From Pyricularia pennisetigena (lineage: Eukaryota; Ascomycota; Sordariomycetes; Magnaporthales; Pyriculariaceae): a stretch of DNA of 64,000 nt. The stretch's first letter is position 1. Each line of letters starts with the position of its first letter. Positions 52,773 through 64,000 of this stretch are shown here, one piece after another. The notes beneath the pieces were generated by a model. It was not told where the DNA came from, did no database searches, and worked only from the letters and a program-made list of their open reading frames with translations. The DNA lies in assembly GCF_004337985.1 (NCBI RefSeq), contig NW_021940922.1, positions 124,001-188,000 on the forward strand. Reading direction: 5' to 3'. Made by a program: the position numbers and the translations under genes.

Positions 52773-52781
52773 TAAAAACCT
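52773..52781. repeat. Target-site duplication of G1, right
   Basis: TAAAAACCT, matching 38,980-38,988. Confidence 0.85.
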
Positions 52782-53000
52782 GCAATTACAGGGTTTAAAT
52801 TGTGAACATGGCTAGCGCAGGGCTAATTAAATTAGCTACCCTGCATTATTTTATAACGGCTAGCACGGGCTAATTTTATTAGTCACCCTGCATCGAATAA
52901 ATAAATAAATAACAAATAAAACGTAGACGCGTTCATACACACAAATCTTTATATATTACGTTTTTGTTTATAGTTTCAACAATAAAACAAATACGTCATA

Positions 53001-53089
53001 TTTAATCTAGCTTAGTGGTATAATGTCCGTACCATAATCTATATTATATATACGTTAAAGTGCGTGGGTTCGAATCCCGTTATGGTCGC
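53001..53089 (+). tRNA. tRNA-like sequence in T2 (probable pseudogene)
   Basis: A box TAGCTTAGTGG (53,008-53,018), B box GGTTCGAATCC (53,067-53,077) and TTTT at 53,093. The acceptor stem does not pair. An intron-like TA-rich insert lies in the anticodon arm. Same form as in T1. Confidence 0.35.
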
Positions 53090-53251
53090 AGATTTTCTGT
53101 GCATGCATAAGCACAATAGGCCGTTGGGCTCAATAGGTCGGCAAGTCAGTCATAAGAATAAGGCCAAATCATGTGACGTGACCCCGCATTCCGGACATCC
53201 GGATCGAAGATCTGCACCTACGGATTCGAACACGTAATTCATAACTTAGCC

Positions 53252-55115
53252 TAGTCTCAGTGCTTAGACTAGACCCCCCTGCTCCGCAGTGGGGACCGAG
53301 CGCTCCATGTACCTTTCAGCCACATGGCTTTTCGACCAATTACATTGGCCGAAAAGATCGCGCTCGTTCTAGTTTGAGGACATTTTGTCGCATTTCCCCG
53401 TTTATGGCGGTACCACCAACGATAATTTGTCGCATTTCGCCGTTTATAACGGTATTATTAATAATATACCTAATGTTGCGATATCCCTAATAATTATTTT
53501 ATTAATATAAGGATAATTTGTGGTATTCTGCCGTTTATAGCGGGTATATACAAAATATTCGCATTATAATGGCAAAAGAAAATAGTGTACCTATAGCATG
53601 CAATTAAATATTCGTATAAAGAAATAAATAAAAGGTATAAAAATATATAGTAATTTGCGTTGAATTAATTGGAGTTTGTTAATCATTTGGATGCCGGCCG
53701 CGTTTTAATAGCTACTGTATATGGAAAGATATTAAAATATTAAATAAAATCTGTAATTTTTCATTATATTGAATTTACATCTTAAGTAATGGTATATAAT
53801 AGTAATTTTAATTGAAATTACAGTTTTTAAAGCTTAGTAAACCTATTACTGCAAAGTGCATGCAATTATCGATCAAAATAAAAGTTTTATTATTATTTTT
53901 ATATAAATTCACAATTTGTTAAAAAATTAAATAATTTACGCAAATACAAGTAGAATGAAAATATTTTTGAGTGATACATTCCTTTATAAATTTGTTAATA
54001 GATTTTAGATAAGTTTTTTTTTATAAATTATATTCAATTAAATAAAGCAAAAAATATAAAAATAATACAAATCTAGCATTTTTTATTATAAAAAAATAAA
54101 AAGGTCCGGTATTTTAAATTGGGTTTTACGTTAACGATTATATATATATATATATATAAAATCCACTTTTACAAATTTTGGTTTTAAGAATGTTAAAATT
54201 GGTAAAAATATAAAAACATTCCGATTGCAAAATATACATCAGATTGGATACATTTTACTTGTCCGCATATTTAACTGTTAAAATTATTAGATAAACGTAC
54301 AAAAGTGTAATATTATTATAAATATATATATGCCACCCTCCACGTGCAAAAACCACAAAATTTGGCGGCAAAACAAAAATAATATAAAATTGATTAAATA
54401 AAGCAAAAAAACTTATAAAATACACATTTAGCATTTTATTTTATTAAACACTTTTTAAAACCGATACTATAGGCAGGATTGGATTTGGACGTTTGTTTAT
54501 ACACGTAATCGGACTTTTGAAGCTTTGGTTTTATTATCGTTAAAATTGGTAAAAATATAAACGAGTTTCAATTGTAAATTATATATAAAAAAGTATATAG
54601 TTTGTCTATCCGCCTATTTAACTGCTTATATAATCTAATATATGCACCAAAATTTAATATAGCGATATATAAACATATACGACCCTCCACGTGCAAAGAT
54701 TATAAAATTTGGTCAAAAATTACAAATAATATTAAAAGAAATCGAAAATCGAAAAAAAATCGAAAAAACAGTACCGCCATGAACGGATTAAGGGCAGGTG
54801 GTATCGAATTCGGCCATTATAACAAATAATAAAATAAATCGAGTTGCTGCTAATAATGGTATTAAACGCTATTTTCAACGATAATTTATTTTTTCAATAT
54901 TATGCGTGGTTGTGGAATAATAAAGGAGTTTCGGTTAAAAAAAGGCCAAAAATACCGCCATGAACGGCGAAAATCGACAAGTTGTCCTCAGACCTGAACC
55001 AGAGCGTTCTTTGGATGGACCTACAGGTACATTGCAAAGCCGCAATTGAGCTACGAAGTGGAGCGAAGTGGATCAATTGTGGAGCTCTGGGCTTCAGGGA
55101 TGAGCCCTGAGACTA
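53252..55115 (+). mobile_element. M element 5 (1,864 bp)
   Basis: TAGTCTCAG (53,252-53,260) to CTGAGACTA (55,107-55,115), perfect inverted repeats. Perfect 9-bp target duplication AACTTAGCC at 53,243-53,251 and 55,116-55,124. Uninterrupted sequence across the empty site survives in T1 (CTGAGGCTAAGTTATG near 23,881). Best-preserved member and non-coding; open frames near 54,600 are not convincing. Confidence 0.9.
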
Positions 55116-55789
55116 AACTTAGCCTTAGATTCATCACCTTCATAACCTTTATCGATTCAACGATTCAACGAATCGATTGTGCAACAACAATATATTATCT
55201 CTATTACCCGCTAGCAGACGGTTATCTGCCATTTTAACGTTCCATTAGCCTTATACGTGATCCACTTTTCCCCGCGTTCAAGATTAAGCTTATTCTATCT
55301 CGTAACCTCCTCACATAATTACACTAAATTGTTCACTAAAATGGTTCACTGATTTTGGGAATAATAGTTTAAATTTATTAGTGTGGGAAAGCTTGCTTTA
55401 TCTTCCTTATATATTTTCCGACATTGAAATGGGGGTCCGCACGCTTAAAAACGTTCCAATGCCGCACACGATTTTCCGAAAAATTATTTTATATGGGGTT
55501 TAAAAAAATATCTTTATTTCCATATAAACCATTTTTACGTTCGCATCAATTTGCTAATTCGGTGAAAATTTGAACTCGATATAGGGTAGCTGACTCGCAG
55601 GTGCAGGGTGGCTATAAACCCGGTACAGGGTAAACCGCATTCGCTGACATTTTAAATCGCAACTTTTATAATATAAAATATAATAGAAAATCCGATAACC
55701 CCGACAGCCCCACTTCAGCACTATTTACTATCGCTTATATAATAAGTAAAGCGGACCTATTACATGCTTAATAACGCATATAATGAATA

Positions 55790-56020
55790 GCCCTGTATCG
55801 GGTTAAAAATTCAACCAAATTAGCAAATAAGTGCGAACCCAGAAATGGTTTATATGGTAATAAAGGTTTTTTTTCCAACACCCCTATAAAATACTTTTTC
55901 GGAAAATCGTGTGCGGCACCGGAGCGCCTATTGGCGTGCGGACCACCATCTCGATATCGGAGGATACATGAGGGAAGTAAAACAAAGTTTCGCCCACCAA
56001 TTGATCTAAATTATAAATCT
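55790..56020 (+). repeat. LTR-A fragment, inverted
   Basis: Begins CCCTGTATCGGGTT and contains AAAATCGTGTGCGGCACCGG. Truncated at 56,020 by the start of copia-II. Confidence 0.6.
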
Positions 56021-57264
56021 TGTTGGAATAGAGGGAATCGCGGTCAAATTAACAATAGAGCAATGAATCACGTGCAATGCCGCACAGGCCAAATTCACGT
56101 GACTCACCCGCCCAGTTCTGAGTATAAGACGGAAGGACGTTCAGAAGCTCACCCTTAGACAGTTTTATAAAATATACACAATTAATATCTTTGATACTCG
56201 TATATTAACGTTCTGTTAATCGATTGACATTACGAACAACCTGTGAACACTCTCAATGTTACTCAACTAACACAGAAAAGCAAGATCAAGGGATTAAACG
56301 TTCATACCGTTGTCTTATAAATGCGTAGGACTAACAGGATATTTCACGTAAAGTTTAAAAGGTCCGCCCTAATCAGTAGGACTTTTTTGCCGAGCGGGTA
56401 ACGTTCTTCTAAATCGTTACGTAAAAAGAAGGAAATAATAACCGTTATCTGACGAATAAATAAGGGCTTTTGGATTTCACCATTTAGGTAAATCATTTCA
56501 TAAATTAGTAAATAATTATAAGAACGTGTATTGCTGGACAAAATACGATAAAATAAGCGCGAAAACCGGTTCCCAGAATAACGACGAACGTTATAATGGG
56601 GTAGGAGGCCTTTTCGTCCTTATAAGGTCGAAGTTCCAGCTACCTTTATCGATAAAAGAACGAATTAACGCGGAATTCCTATATGAACCCTCCCACGAAT
56701 TCCCGGAAAACCCGGAAACAGTATTAATAACTCGAAAAGAAATATGGACTCTTAGAACATTTAACTGATTTAGGGAGGACGAACGCGGGAAACCATTATT
56801 AACCATATATTAGAAAGATTTCAAAAAATGGACTGGAAACTATTTTATAGTTTGTAATCCTTTAATCTAAAAAGCTTTGAAAGCAAATTTGGAATTTTAT
56901 AAAGTTATTTTACCGGGTGAAAAAATGGAAAAAACGGTTAACGATTTGCCGATTGGAATTACAAAATGTTTATATAAGTAATTCTATTATTAAAAAGTTA
57001 AAACTTTCAAACGACAGAATAAAACATTATAAAGCCGGAAAACGTTATTCCAAAGGAAGAGCAGAAGGAAGAACCTGACCGGTTTGCAAAAAAGGGGCCA
57101 TTAAAACTACCCCTTCCGCGAATAAAGAGGTTAGGGGTTTTACTAAATTACCAAAAAAATAAAATATTAACGAACACAAAATTATAATGATTTATAACGC
57201 GGGGTATGAAAGTGGTAATGCGTTATAATAAATAATAGTGTATATAACGAAACAATAAGGAAAC

Positions 57265-57919
57265 ATGCTAAGTAATTCCGAATATATTCCGCCATTGCAA
57301 ATCATAAAGGAACCAATCGAACCTTACCAAATAAAGGCATTTAATAGCGAGCGGAATAGGAGAAAAGCCTATTTAGGAAAACTATACGACATTTTGGGCG
57401 ATAAAGTCAAAGGTTTTGTGAATATTTATTATATGCTATAAGTCCCATTAGCCCAAATTTATGCGTTATTCCCATTTAGTTTAACAGGAAGCGCAAAAGC
57501 CCATTTGTTAAAATATATAAACAGGCGAATAACGTTTAAAAATGTATATAGAATTCAAAAAACGGTTTAGAACACCGTTTTCACGTTAAATGTATGACAA
57601 AGACTGGGGCTTTATCAGTTTCGAAAACATTAAAGCGGAATCCGATTACGAAGGAAAACGCGATGTAGAAACTATGCAAAGTATGCTAAAGAAATTGCAA
57701 ATTTGCCAAAAGACATTGGGGCCTAACTATGCAAATGAAGAGCATTTTATTGTAACGACCCTAAAGGCGATCAAAAACGAGAAAAAGCTTCGAACCGATA
57801 TTGCTAACCATGCGACCATTTTCTCGGTATTATCGAACCAAAAAATAATTATTTTTAAATTGGAAAAGCGATGTGCGGCATATAATACGTTTTTCGTTAG
57901 CCGAAAATATAAGCAATAA
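57265..57919 (+). pseudogene. copia-II gag relic
   Basis: From the ATG at 57,265: MLSNSEYIPPLQIIKEP, then (after stops) a longer open piece 57,590-57,919 with SMLKKLQICQKTLGPNYANE and TLKAIKNEKKLRTDI. Layout and residue pattern resemble gag of fungal copia elements. Several TAA/TAG codons make it dead. Confidence 0.5.
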
Positions 57920-58589
57920 CAGGCCCGCAAAAAGCGGGGTAACTATTAATAACCGCGCCGAAAATAAGATAAACGACCTGGCTAATTTTTTAAAAATTAA
58001 AAATGTTATTTGTGAGGTACACAAGAATGTTAACCTTTAAACTATATAAAGGAAAAGACACAACGGTGGCGAGAACAGAGAATACAAAAAAGGAAATATC
58101 GAAAAGTAGGTTAACGTGGAATTAAGCAGTTTCTTACCAATAGTAAAAATGAAAAAGTTAATAAATAAAAGGAAGAGAATTCAAACGACGAATTAAATCA
58201 CGACAAAGCAGATAAAAACAATTTGTACGGATGAAAGTAAATTTATTTTAAAGACTATGAGATAGCGACATTTTTAGCAGACGAAGCATCCCGCTAAAAA
58301 CTATATTAAGGCCAAATGGCATTTTAGGGTAACGAAAAACCGTAAAAGGGTTTCCCGTACCAAATTCTCAATTAGCAAAATTAAGATAGTATTTAGTATG
58401 GAATTATACCGGATATAGGCGTTGCAGCAATATTAACGGCCGGTATTAGCCAAAAAAGCTTTGAAACGTGGAAAGCCGGAAATCCAAATTGATATATCAA
58501 ATCCGAATAAAACAAGAGTGCGGTTTGGAGCAGGCGAAGGGATTACCGCTATAGGTAAGATTATTTTAGATATATAAATTGGTATTATA

Positions 58590-58990
58590 ATGTTCCACGT
58601 AATATTGATTAGGACACCATTTCTTTTACAAATTAAAGATATAAATAAATTTGGTGTATATTTTCATGATACCAGCAACGAATTTACGAAGGTTAATGGT
58701 ACGAAAGTGTTAGTTTTACGCAAATGGGGGTATTTATGGTTTTTCCCACCAGGATTAAAATTAGGCGGACCGGAAACGTATTTTACGAAAATAAAAAATA
58801 CCCCAAGAACGTTTTTAACCGAAAAAAAGCTGAGAATGGTTTACCGAAGATTCGGCCACCTTTTAGTACAGCGTTTCTAAAAAAAGTCAGAAAGGGTAGG
58901 CCACGAGGTTAACCGAAATATATTAAAATTGATAAACCGTTTTTGTTACTCTTGCCAAATTAAGGGAAGCGCACTATAAAGTTATAAATT
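58590..58990 (+). pseudogene. copia-II pol fragment (protease end / pre-integrase)
   Basis: TPFLLQIKDINKFGVYFHD and LRMVYRRFGHLLVQRF match the copia GAG-pre-integrase region, whose RFGH histidine belongs to the integrase zinc finger. A CYSCQIK-like continuation follows in another frame. The integrase core and beyond are missing. Confidence 0.6.
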
Positions 58991-59005
58991 TTCCCTAAGA
59001 AAACG

Positions 59006-60701
59006 TGTTAATTATATGCGTTATTTAGCATGTAATGGGTCCACTTTTATTTGTATATAAGCCACAATAGATAGTGCCAAAATGGGGCTGTTGGGGCTGT
59101 CGGATTTTCTATTATATTTTGTATTGCAGGAGTTGCGATTCAAAATATCTGCGAATGGGGTTTAACCCTGTACCGGGTTTAACACCCACCCTGCACTTAA
59201 GAATTAACTACCCTGTACCGGGCTTAAATTTTTACCAAATTAGCAAATTAGTGCGAACCCAGAAATGGTTTGTATGGAGATAAGGGTGTTTTTTCAACCA
59301 TGCATACAAATTAATTTTTCGGAAAATCGTGTGCGGCACCGGAACGTTTTACGGGGTGCGGACCCCCATTTCGATGTTGAAAAAAATACAAGGGAGATAA
59401 AGCAAAGTCTCCCCCACCAACGAATCGAACCTATTGATCCCAAAATTAGTGAACCACTTTAATAAACAATTTAATGCATTCAAACCCTATAATCACAGGT
59501 TTTTATTATACAACTAGTACCACGCCGCACCTAAACTAATACCTAAACCCCTATTAGCAACACATATTATTAACAGGCTATAAGCCCGGAAAGGTTTTGA
59601 TTTATGCATTAAAATGCATTTTGCATTATTGGACAGCCCGAAATTTAGGCTTTATTTTAGTTATTATCGCATCTTTACAGCACGTACATTGACGAAAATA
59701 CTGCTGTTTTTGTGTGAAAAATTGTTGGTTTTAGGCGCTCATTCAGCACCCAACCCCCTGTATTGACAATAGGGATCGTTAAAAAATAACGTTCGACTCA
59801 GGCCCTTTGAAGTACTGCAGCGATCGCTTGCATTGCAAATCCAAAATTTTTGGTATGGTTTTTATGGATCGTGCACGCCACTGTAATTGGCTCAAATTTT
59901 TAATAAGGTTTACGTTAGCGAATTAAGGCCAAAAGCCCCTGTATTCGTTCGCTAATAGCCCACAAAATTCCCTCATTGCGTTTGATAGGGTTTACAATAG
60001 CCCACAAACCCACTAATTCCTAATGCGCTCAATAGGGTTTACAATAACCCACAAACCCATTAGCGGAATTACGTTAATAGTTCGTAACCCTGCACGATAT
60101 TTTTACAATTTACCCTGCACCCATTTAACAAATTAAAATCGTTACGTGCACCTGGATTGGCACAAATACCAGGGCACCCATTAATTGCGGATTTCAGGGA
60201 TTCTAACCCTGTATTTTAATGGATTTTAACCATTAAAAATAGCAATAAACCCTGTAATTGGCAATTACAGGCCTATACCCGTTAAATGGCAGACGGTATA
60301 GCAAATCTTAAATTAAATAAAGTATTTACCCTTAGGCGATTGAGTTAATTAATTATAAGTATAAATTAACGAATTGCAATTATACTTCAAATTACCCTAT
60401 AATGGAAGATAGCCTTATATGGGGTTTTCCAGGCCCAATTCCAACAAATAGGGGGCCTGAATCCGGCCCAAACGAAGTTTTAACCGCTAAATTACAGGCC
60501 CAAAACCTGCAATTAAAAGCGTTGACTACGCAAAAAAATCAATTTTAAAGGACAATTTAACAATTAACTACCCTCTTGACGCTGAAAAACGGTAATTCCA
60601 CTAATTTTAACGGTAATTCGGAATTCAAACCCGTGACCGCACCCCCTAATCCACCCGGTAACCTTATTTTAAATAACGGGATAGGTAAAAAACAATCGAA
60701 A
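59006..60701 (+). mobile_element. Ty1/copia element C3, 5' part
   Basis: 5' LTR 59,006-59,575 (570 bp, TGTTAATTAT...TATTAACA), primer site GGCTATAAGCCCGGA at 59,576-59,590, leader to 60,401, gag start 60,402. Interrupted at 60,702 by Ty3 copy 3; the remainder is presumably outside the window. Confidence 0.75.
60402..60701 (+). pseudogene. copia C3 gag N-terminus, interrupted by Ty3 copy 3
   Basis: MEDSLIWGFPGPIPTNRGPE, then LTAKLQAQNLQLKALTTQ (a short helical segment) before a stop. A second piece in another frame ends FKPVTAPPNPPGNLIL. The corresponding, worse-damaged starts of C1 and C2 lie near 8,800 and 14,610. Confidence 0.5.
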
Positions 60702-60909
60702 TGTCACGGCCAGGCATACATTGGAGAACCTCAGTATATTAGGCGCTATCGACGAAAATTCTAAACTGAAGAGAAGAGAGAAATTACAATCGACGACGCG
60801 CTCAAGAGACGCGCTTAAATCCGGAGGTAGTGGATCCTTGTCCGATCCCTGGCTCGGTGTGGAGCCGAGTCGTGATTCTGAGGGTAGGTCTAGGGGCCTG
60901 ATCCTCACA
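60702..60909 (-). repeat. 3' LTR, Ty3 copy 3 (one 114-bp unit)
   Basis: 208 bp, the same length class as the 5' LTR of copy 2. The polypurine tract complement TTACCCCCCTCT follows at 60,910. Confidence 0.9.
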
Positions 60910-60960
60910 TTACCCCCCTCTAAGGCCTGATCGACGTAGGCGGTCAGAGTCTTGAGTTTG

Positions 60961-63900
60961 TCACGTGTGTCTCCTCGGGGCCTTCCTCCGCTCTCGTGTC
61001 TTTTTCGCATCGTGCTCGGCAACATTGTCCTCGGGTCCGTCCTCCGCAAAAACATCCTCTGCTGCGCTCCTGATCCACTGTTGCAAATTTACCGGAGGTC
61101 CTGCTGCGTCCGGGTACTCCCTGTGAAAGGTATCCAGCAGTACTGGTGAATTTTTCAAGTCGCGGGCCTCATACCATGTCTCATCAGGGTCGAGTCCGAC
61201 CCACGATACCTGATATTGCAACGTCTTCTTTCGTCCGAATAGACGTGAGGCCAACACTTGCTCCACCTCCCACTCCGGTTCTCCGTTAATTTCGACCGGT
61301 GGTTCCGGCTTTTGATACTGCTGATGTAATGGATCCGTTGCTGCCTTGCGCAGTCGGCTGGCGTGGAACAGCTTACTACCTTTATACCAGGCAGGGGTGT
61401 CGAGAATGAAGCTGTGGCCCTTTTCCTCGAGAATCGTCCATGGTCCTGCATTTTGCGAGTCCAACTTGGTCGTAGGAGCTTCGGTGGAAAAACCCTTTTT
61501 GCTAACGTAAACCGCATCTCCCACCGTAAAGTCGACCGGTCGCCGTTTTTTGTTAGCCTGCCTCTGTTGCTCTATTTGCGCTCCTAGTCCATTGTTGCGG
61601 GCCAGTTCCTGAGCTTGCCGGGCTTGGCGGACCATTTCCAGCGCCTTCTGTTGCTGACCGGTCTCCAGGTCTTCTTCGTGTAAAGGTAGAGAGAGCGGGT
61701 CTCTAGGGCGAGCTCCTGTTTCTGCTTCGATCGGTGCCATGCCAATAGAGGCGTGGACGGACGAGTTGTGGCCGAAGTCGAAGGCGGGAATATGCCGTCG
61801 CCAATTCGTTTGGTATTTGTCTACATAAAAGCGCATTTTCTGATCCAATTCAGCGTTGGTAATTTCGACGCTGCCCTGACTTTGAGGGTGGCGGGCGCTT
61901 CCATGTTTATGCTTTGTTCCTGTCAACTCGTTTAGAGTGTTTAGGAACTCGGATATAAACGGTCCGGCGTTGTCGGAAAGCCATAAATCGGGGACGCCTT
62001 TCCAACGGTACACGGTCTGATAATACCGCATGGCCAAGGTCTCCGCGGTGTCCGTCTTTTTTCCCGGTAGGGTGGCCAAAAGTTTGGTCAATCGGCAGAT
62101 GAAGACCCAGACGTAATTATAGCCTTCTTTATCCTTGGGCATATCTTTGCCGTCTACCATTACGTGCTGCCAACACCGTCTAGGGATCTCCAGTGGGTGC
62201 AACAGCCCAGGCGTCTTGTCATGTCGTACCTTGTTGCGTTGACATTCGCGACAATTCTTAATGTAGCGTTTGACGTCTCGATTTCGGTCGGGCCACCAAT
62301 AGTCCTTTTTCAGGCGGCTGAGGGTTTTATTCTGGCCTCCATGGCCGAAGATCTTGGGCTCATGAGCTTCGCGGATGAGAGCCGTTCTTAAGAAGATTTT
62401 GCCATCCTGGGTAGTCTCGGGTACCGTTAACAAATTGTCGTGGTGACCTAGGTTCTGTTTCAGGTTTTCTTCCAGGATAAGGGCCACCAGGTCAGCTCCC
62501 TGCGGTGCGGAGGGTTCCAAGTTGCTAATGGTTGGAAGAGGTTCGCCGGGTCGGGAGTCGATCTTTTCTGGAGGGATTAGTGCAATGGTGCGGTCTAACA
62601 CAGCTCGGGCCTTGACCGTAGGGTTGTCGATGGTTTTGCGCGAAAGGGCATCGGCTGCCACATTATCCTTGCCGGGACGGTATTTAAAGGTGATGTCGAA
62701 GTTGGCCAGGTAGTCAGCCCATCGTATCTGGCGAGCGGACAAAAGTTTCTTGGTCGACCAATAAATTAGGGCCTGGTGATCGGTGAAAACACAGAACTTG
62801 GTGCCCAACAGGGCTGGTTCGAAGTCCTTTAGCGTATTAATCACAGCTAATAGCTCCTGGTCCGGGTTTGAAGAAACTCATCACGGGGGCGGTGACCACC
62901 AGTTGTTTCAGCGCTTCAAAGGCAGATTTCTGCTCGGGGCCTCTTTCGAACGGGACTCCCTTTTTCAATAATCGGGTCAGAGGTTCTGCTTGTTCGCTGG
63001 CGTGATGGCAGAACGTCCGAACGAAATTGCATAAGCCTAGGAAGGATCGTACTGCGGAAACGGAGGTGACGTCGTCCCATTGCCAGCTGGTGATGGCTTC
63101 GACCTTTTTGGGGTCGATGCGGATACCTTTACCGATCTCTAGAAGTAAACCCAGGTACTCGATTTCGAAAACGCCGAAACTTGACTTTTTGATATCGCCT
63201 TGGAGTCCGGCTTTGTGCAGCCTGTAAATAACCTCCTCGGTTTGCTCAAAATGGACTTGCTCCGATTTATCCTCGGTATAAATCAACACGTCGTCTGCGT
63301 AGGCGCTCGCGAAAGCGTCCAGCAGTTCATTAAGCTGAGCGTTGATAAAAGCTTGGAACCAGGCGGGTCCGACCTTCAGTCCAAAGGGTAGGACCTTCCA
63401 CTGAAATGTGCCTTGTCGCGTTTTGAACGCCGTTAAATACCGTGACTTCGGATCCATTAGCAATCTGTTAAAAGCTCGAATAATGTCGATCTTGGTCATC
63501 CTCCGGGCTTTTCCACACTTGCTCAACGTCCCGGCCACGTCGGGGGCAAGTACTTGTCGTCCTTTGATGAATTTGTTTACCCATCGGTAATCCACACAAA
63601 AACGCTGCTCCTTCGATTGCGGTTTAGGAACGAACAGAGTCGAAGCTGCGGTCTCCTCCATTGTCCGTTCAATGAAATCGATCCTCAGAAGTTCGTCGAT
63701 GGTTTCCTTTTCCAACTCCATCATCGCGAAAGGGGTCGAATAGCGGGCTGGCCTCCCCTCCAAAGGTTTCTCGAGTTCCAAAACCACGTCGAAGCCGGGT
63801 CGGCTAGGCGGGAGAATCGTCGACGCCTTTTTGGAAAAGAAACCTTCAAGGTGGGCAAGTGCTTTGGGTAACTTGGCTCGTACTTGCGCGATGTGCTCCG

Positions 63901-64000
63901 GGTCTTCGCCTGCAGGAAATGGAATGGGATGTCCATCGTGAGTCTTGTTCCATTGCAGGGCTGATACCGCATTGAGGCTGGTTGTAGGCGTATCGTTTAC
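60961..64000 (-). pseudogene. pol: Ty3 copy 3 pol, frameshifted
   Basis: Relative to copy 1 (19,701-19,843), 143 bp are missing at the junction near 62,866. The breakpoints share GG, so the deletion removed sequence between two GG dinucleotides. 143 is not a multiple of three, so the frame is lost after FFKPG. The deleted part includes the RNase H DTDASG motif. Upstream, protease-distal and RT sequence with YADD is intact. Downstream, integrase and chromodomain remain open in another frame (62,844-60,961). Substitutions such as Pro-to-His in LPEEDLE and LPQQYQ mark it as an older or separate lineage. The pol start lies beyond the window. Confidence 0.9.

Larger units (their letters stand above)
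52801..55315 (-). repeat. T2: second tRNA-bearing LTR-like repeat, split by M5
   Basis: TGTGAACATG (52,801) ... CCTCCTCACA (55,315), the inverse of T1. About 642 bp without M5. Flanked by TAAAT (52,796-52,800) and TAATT (55,316-55,320), a 4-of-5 match consistent with an aged 5-bp duplication. It sits in an LTR-A. Confidence 0.6.
38910..55789 (-). repeat. LTR-A copy split by G1 and T2
   Basis: Pieces: 38,910-38,988 (TGTTAACAAT start), 52,773-52,800 and 55,316-55,789. They rejoin into one LTR-A once G1 (with one copy of its duplication) and T2/M5 are removed. This establishes the order of insertion. Confidence 0.75.
56021..59005 (+). mobile_element. Decayed second Ty1/copia family element (copia-II), 3'-truncated
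   Basis: Starts TGTTGGAATA (56,021). A short LTR probably ends near 56,272. A leader with protein-like but broken sequence (56,526-57,200) follows, then a gag relic and a pol start, then a cut at 59,006 by the LTR of C3. A partial inverted copy is at 24,406-25,503. Confidence 0.6.
60702..64000 (-). mobile_element. Ty3/gypsy chromodomain retrotransposon, copy 3 (partial, defective)
   Basis: The 3' LTR end TGTCACGGCC is at 60,702, and the element runs past the window edge. Highly similar to copies 1 and 2 but with scattered substitutions and a 143-bp deletion in RNase H. Inserted in copia C3 gag. The presumed target duplication is CGAAA (60,697-60,701); the other side is not visible. Confidence 0.9.

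Noticed and set aside
53001..53089. A functional host tRNA gene
   Set aside because: The acceptor stem does not pair, position 33 is not T in the best fold, and the variable region is too long. It occurs inside a repeated LTR-like sequence.

Overview
The window looks like a piece of a filamentous ascomycete (Pezizomycotina) genome, probably from a plant-associated species. Two supported genes have 62-66 bp introns with fungal splice signals. There are small secreted-protein genes, chromodomain Ty3/gypsy elements, and long AT-rich stretches whose old coding sequences are full of TAA/TAG stops, as expected from CpA-to-TpA repeat-induced point mutation (RIP). I cannot name the species.

Layout. 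Positions 1-7.3 kb are a less AT-rich, gene-poor flank. It holds a two-exon coiled-coil protein gene (3,940-4,356, minus), a broken conserved-looking gene (2,378-3,518) with an inverted paralogous fragment, three copies of a ~0.22 kb dispersed repeat, and a 10-bp minisatellite (7,330-7,574) that marks the edge of the transposon-rich part. From 7.6 to 64 kb the DNA is a nest of transposable elements. It includes decayed Ty1/copia elements of two families and three copies of one young Ty3/gypsy chromodomain retrotransposon (15,792-22,233; 27,453-33,780; 60,702 to the window end on minus). It also includes a family of 1.4-1.9 kb DNA elements (called M here) with 9-bp terminal inverted repeats TAGTCTCAG and 9-bp target duplications. 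Two effector-like secreted-protein genes sit in the nest (12,035-12,352 plus; 34,379-34,978 minus).

Main discovery. Positions 38,989-52,772 form one 13.8 kb DNA transposon (called G1) with the same TAGTCTCAG ends as the M elements and a perfect 9-bp target duplication (TAAAAACCT at 38,980 and 52,773). G1 carries mutated relics of a RecQ-type helicase, a SNF2-type helicase/ATPase whose intron-like gaps carry palindromes, and, on the other strand, a large protein resembling the fungal DUF6589 family, which is the transposase candidate. The M elements look like its non-autonomous derivatives. A second, truncated copy of G1 (37,620-38,700) lies inverted next to it.

The Ty3 element is well preserved. 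Copies 1 and 2 encode the same gag (515 aa) and pol (1,305 aa). The primer-binding site pairs with 11 nt inside the LTR (Tf1-type self-priming). The U3 region holds a 114-bp unit present 1, 2 or 3 times, and it differs between the two LTRs of a single element. Gag and pol overlap in the -1 frame just before a GC-rich hairpin. These copies show no RIP-like decay although their surroundings do, so they probably inserted after RIP stopped acting here. Names C1-C3, M1-M6, G1/G2, T1/T2, LTR-A, R1 and copia-II are local labels used only in this report.
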